In this document: piece by piece, positions 5,573 through 7,104 of the stretch
Position numbering within the stretch: position 1 is the stretch's first letter
How the letters are laid out: every line of letters starts with the position of its first letter
From: Gammaproteobacteria bacterium
GTDB taxonomy: Bacteria > Pseudomonadota > Gammaproteobacteria > Steroidobacterales > Steroidobacteraceae
Length of the DNA stretch: 7,104 nt
Direction of reading: 5' to 3'
Assembly (NCBI GenBank): GCA_030830595.1
Contig: JAURMS010000026.1
Span: 1 to 7,104 of the forward strand
The notes under the pieces: generated by a model
Told to the model about the DNA's origin: nothing
Seen by the model: only the letters and a program-made list of their open reading frames with translations
Databases searched by the model: none
Made by a program: the position numbers and the translations under genes

Positions 5573-6106
5573 ATGGCAGAGAAGGCAACCATCGCCAGGC
5601 CCTACGCACAAGCGGCGTTCGACTACGCCCGTGGCCATTCCAGCCTGGCCGATTGGTCGGTGCTCCTGGAGGCCGGTGCGCAGGTGGCTGCGGATGAGCG
5701 CGTGGCGCGACTTCTCGGCAGCCCGCACGTCACCGCCGCACAGCTGACGGACCTGTTCCTGGATGCCGCCGGCGCCAGTGACCAGCCGCGGCGCAACTTC
5801 GTCGCGACCCTGGCTGCCAACGGCCGCCTGGGCCTGCTGCCGGAGATCGCCGAGCAGTTCGCGCGGCTGCGTGCCGAGGTCGAGAATCGCGTCGACGTGG
5901 AGCTGGTGTCGGCCCTGCCGGTGGCGGCGGAACAGGAAAAGCGCCTGGTGGAGGCCCTGCGCCGCCGCCTGGGCCGCGAGGTGGTGCTGACCACCCGCAT
6001 CGATGCCAGCCTGATCGGTGGCGCCGTGGTGCGCGCCGGAGACCTGGTAATAGACGGTTCGCTGCGTGGCCGCCTCGAGCGGCTGACGTCGGCGGTCACT
6101 GCTTAA
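5573..6106 (+). CDS. atpH: F-type ATP synthase subunit delta (AtpH)
   Basis: Subunit delta caps the F1 hexamer and joins it to the b dimer. It has 177 residues, the same length as E. coli delta. The N-terminal helical domain starts with IARPYAQAAFDYA (7-19). The middle has FVATLAANGRLGLLPEIAEQF (76-96, without gaps). The C-terminal signature GDLVIDGSLRGRLERL (156-171) is intact. The ATG at 5573 is eight bases after the atpF stop. Its own ribosome-binding site is weak (AAGG at 5556-5559, 13 bases away), so translation is probably coupled to atpF. Confidence 0.97.
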   Translation: MAEKATIARPYAQAAFDYARGHSSLADWSVLLEAGAQVAADERVARLLGSPHVTAAQLTDLFLDAAGASDQPRRNFVATLAANGRLGLLPEIAEQFARLRAEVENRVDVELVSALPVAAEQEKRLVEALRRRLGREVVLTTRIDASLIGGAVVRAGDLVIDGSLRGRLERLTSAVTA

Positions 6107-6124
6107 CGTAAGGAAAGATCGATC

Positions 6125-7104
6125 ATGTCCATCAAGGCTTCGGAAATCAGCGACCTGATCAAGGCTCGCATCGAGAAGTTCGACGCGGCAGCAGAGGCCC
6201 GCAACATCGGCACCGTGGTGAGCGTCACCGACGGCATCTGCCGCATCCACGGCCTGGCCGACGCCTCCTACGGTGAAATGCTCGAGTTCCCGGGCAACAC
6301 CTTCGGCCTGGCGCTGAACCTCGAGCAGGATTCGGTCGGTGCGGTGGTGCTGGGTGAGTACCGCCACATCAGCGAGGGCGCCACGGTGAAGACCACCGGC
6401 CGCATCCTCGACGTGCCGGTGGGCCCGGGCATGCTCGGCCGCGTGGTCGACGCCCTCGGCAACCCGCTCGACGGCAAGGGCGCGATCGAGATCGCCGAGC
6501 GCCGTCCCCTGGAGCGCGTGGCCCCGGGCGTGGTGTGGCGCCAGAGCGTGAACCAGCCGCTGCAGACCGGCCTGAAGGCCGTCGACTCCATGGTGCCGAT
6601 CGGTCGCGGACAGCGCGAACTGATCATCGGCGACCGCCAGACCGGCAAGACCGCGCTCGCCGTCGACACCATCATCAACCAGAAGGGCACCGGCGTTAAG
6701 TGCATCTACGTGGCCATCGGCCAGAAGCAGAGCTCGATCGCCAGTGTGGTGCGCAAGCTCGAGGAGCATGGCGCAATGGAGCACACCATCGTGGTGGCCG
6801 CCTCCGCCTCGGTGCCCGCCTCCATGCAGTACATCGCCCCCTACGCCGGTTGCGCGATGGGCGAGTTCTTCATGGACAACGGCGAAGATGCCCTGATCAT
6901 CTACGACGACCTCACCAAGCAGGCCTGGGCCTATCGCCAGATCTCGCTGCTGCTGCGTCGTCCGCCGGGCCGCGAGGCCTACCCGGGTGACGTGTTCTAC
7001 CTGCACTCCCGTCTGCTCGAGCGTTGCGCCAAGCTGTCCGACGCGCTCGGTGGCGGCTCGATGACCGGCCTGCCGATCATCGAGACCAAGGCCAACGACA
7101 TCTC
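6125..7104 (+). CDS. atpA: F-type ATP synthase subunit alpha (AtpA), 3' end outside window
   Basis: The alpha subunit forms the non-catalytic nucleotide sites of the F1 hexamer. The visible part is 326 full codons plus two bases, about two thirds of the usual length of roughly 510 residues. It shows the N-terminal delta-binding helix (IKASEISDLIKARIEKF), the beta-barrel domain (IHGLADASYGEM, ALNLEQDSVGAVVLG), GRGQRELIIGDRQTGKTAL (160-178) with the Walker A at 169-176, VAIGQK (196-201), the Walker B ALIIYDD (256-262) and RQISLLLRRPPGREAYPGD (271-289). The glutamine of the Walker A (Q172) marks alpha as opposed to catalytic beta. The loop after LLERCAKLSD is shorter than in E. coli and resembles that of most bacteria. 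The ATG at 6125 is preceded by AAGGA (6110-6114) and by a GATCGATC direct repeat that fills the spacer. There is no stop before the window edge. Confidence 0.97.
   Translation, partial: MSIKASEISDLIKARIEKFDAAAEARNIGTVVSVTDGICRIHGLADASYGEMLEFPGNTFGLALNLEQDSVGAVVLGEYRHISEGATVKTTGRILDVPVGPGMLGRVVDALGNPLDGKGAIEIAERRPLERVAPGVVWRQSVNQPLQTGLKAVDSMVPIGRGQRELIIGDRQTGKTALAVDTIINQKGTGVKCIYVAIGQKQSSIASVVRKLEEHGAMEHTIVVAASASVPASMQYIAPYAGCAMGEFFMDNGEDALIIYDDLTKQAWAYRQISLLLRRPPGREAYPGDVFYLHSRLLERCAKLSDALGGGSMTGLPIIETKANDI

Noticed and set aside
5567..7006. A 479-codon open frame on the minus strand
   Set aside because: It is antisense to atpH and atpA. The His/Gly/Asp-rich translation mirrors GC-biased third codon positions and shows no family motif.
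1..7104. CRISPR array, tRNA or rRNA gene, insertion sequence, attachment site
   Set aside because: No repeated units, tRNA-like cloverleaf, transposase fragment or terminal inverted repeats were seen. The window is nearly filled by housekeeping coding sequence with uniform composition.

Overview
The window is about 7.1 kb of GC-rich DNA with every gene on the + strand. It looks like a chromosomal housekeeping region of a high-GC proteobacterium, most likely a gammaproteobacterium. The basis is the gene order rsmG-parA-parB-atpIBEFHA together with protein features: a 177-aa delta subunit very like the E. coli one, a b subunit starting INATLIGQ, and an a subunit containing RLFGNMYAGE. The c-subunit sequence resembles what I remember from purple-sulfur or halophilic lineages such as Ectothiorhodospiraceae. 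That placement is recalled similarity only, and no database search was possible.

Layout. Positions 1-29 may be the last codons of an upstream gene. Positions 50-997 encode a metallo-beta-lactamase-fold hydrolase with a complete set of metal ligands. Its stop overlaps the start of rsmG (994-1629, 16S rRNA m7G527 methyltransferase) by 4 bp. After a 54-bp gap with a T6 tract come parA (1684-2463) and parB (2492-3406), the chromosome partition pair. A 115-bp intergenic region (3407-3521) carries a good sigma70-type promoter and a 10-bp hairpin. It leads into the F-type ATP synthase operon: atpI (3522-3899), atpB (3929-4747), atpE (4780-5046), atpF (5085-5564), atpH (5573-6106) and atpA (6125 to beyond 7104, cut by the window edge). 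No gene-free stretch exceeds 300 bases.

How the genes work together. AtpB (a), AtpE (c ring) and AtpF (b) form the membrane Fo sector. AtpH (delta) and AtpA (alpha) are the first F1 subunits, and AtpI is the small membrane assembly factor. The remaining genes (gamma, beta, epsilon) would be expected downstream. ParA/Soj and ParB/Spo0J segregate the origin region, which fits the usual location of rsmG-parAB near oriC, although no convincing parS or DnaA-box cluster is visible here.

I find no undescribed system in this window. The less ordinary points are the MBL hydrolase translationally coupled to rsmG, the 5' leader hairpin of the atp operon, an apparently SD-less parA with a possible promoter or terminator just upstream, a conserved-looking atpE translation initiation region, and a longer loop between the last helices of subunit a.
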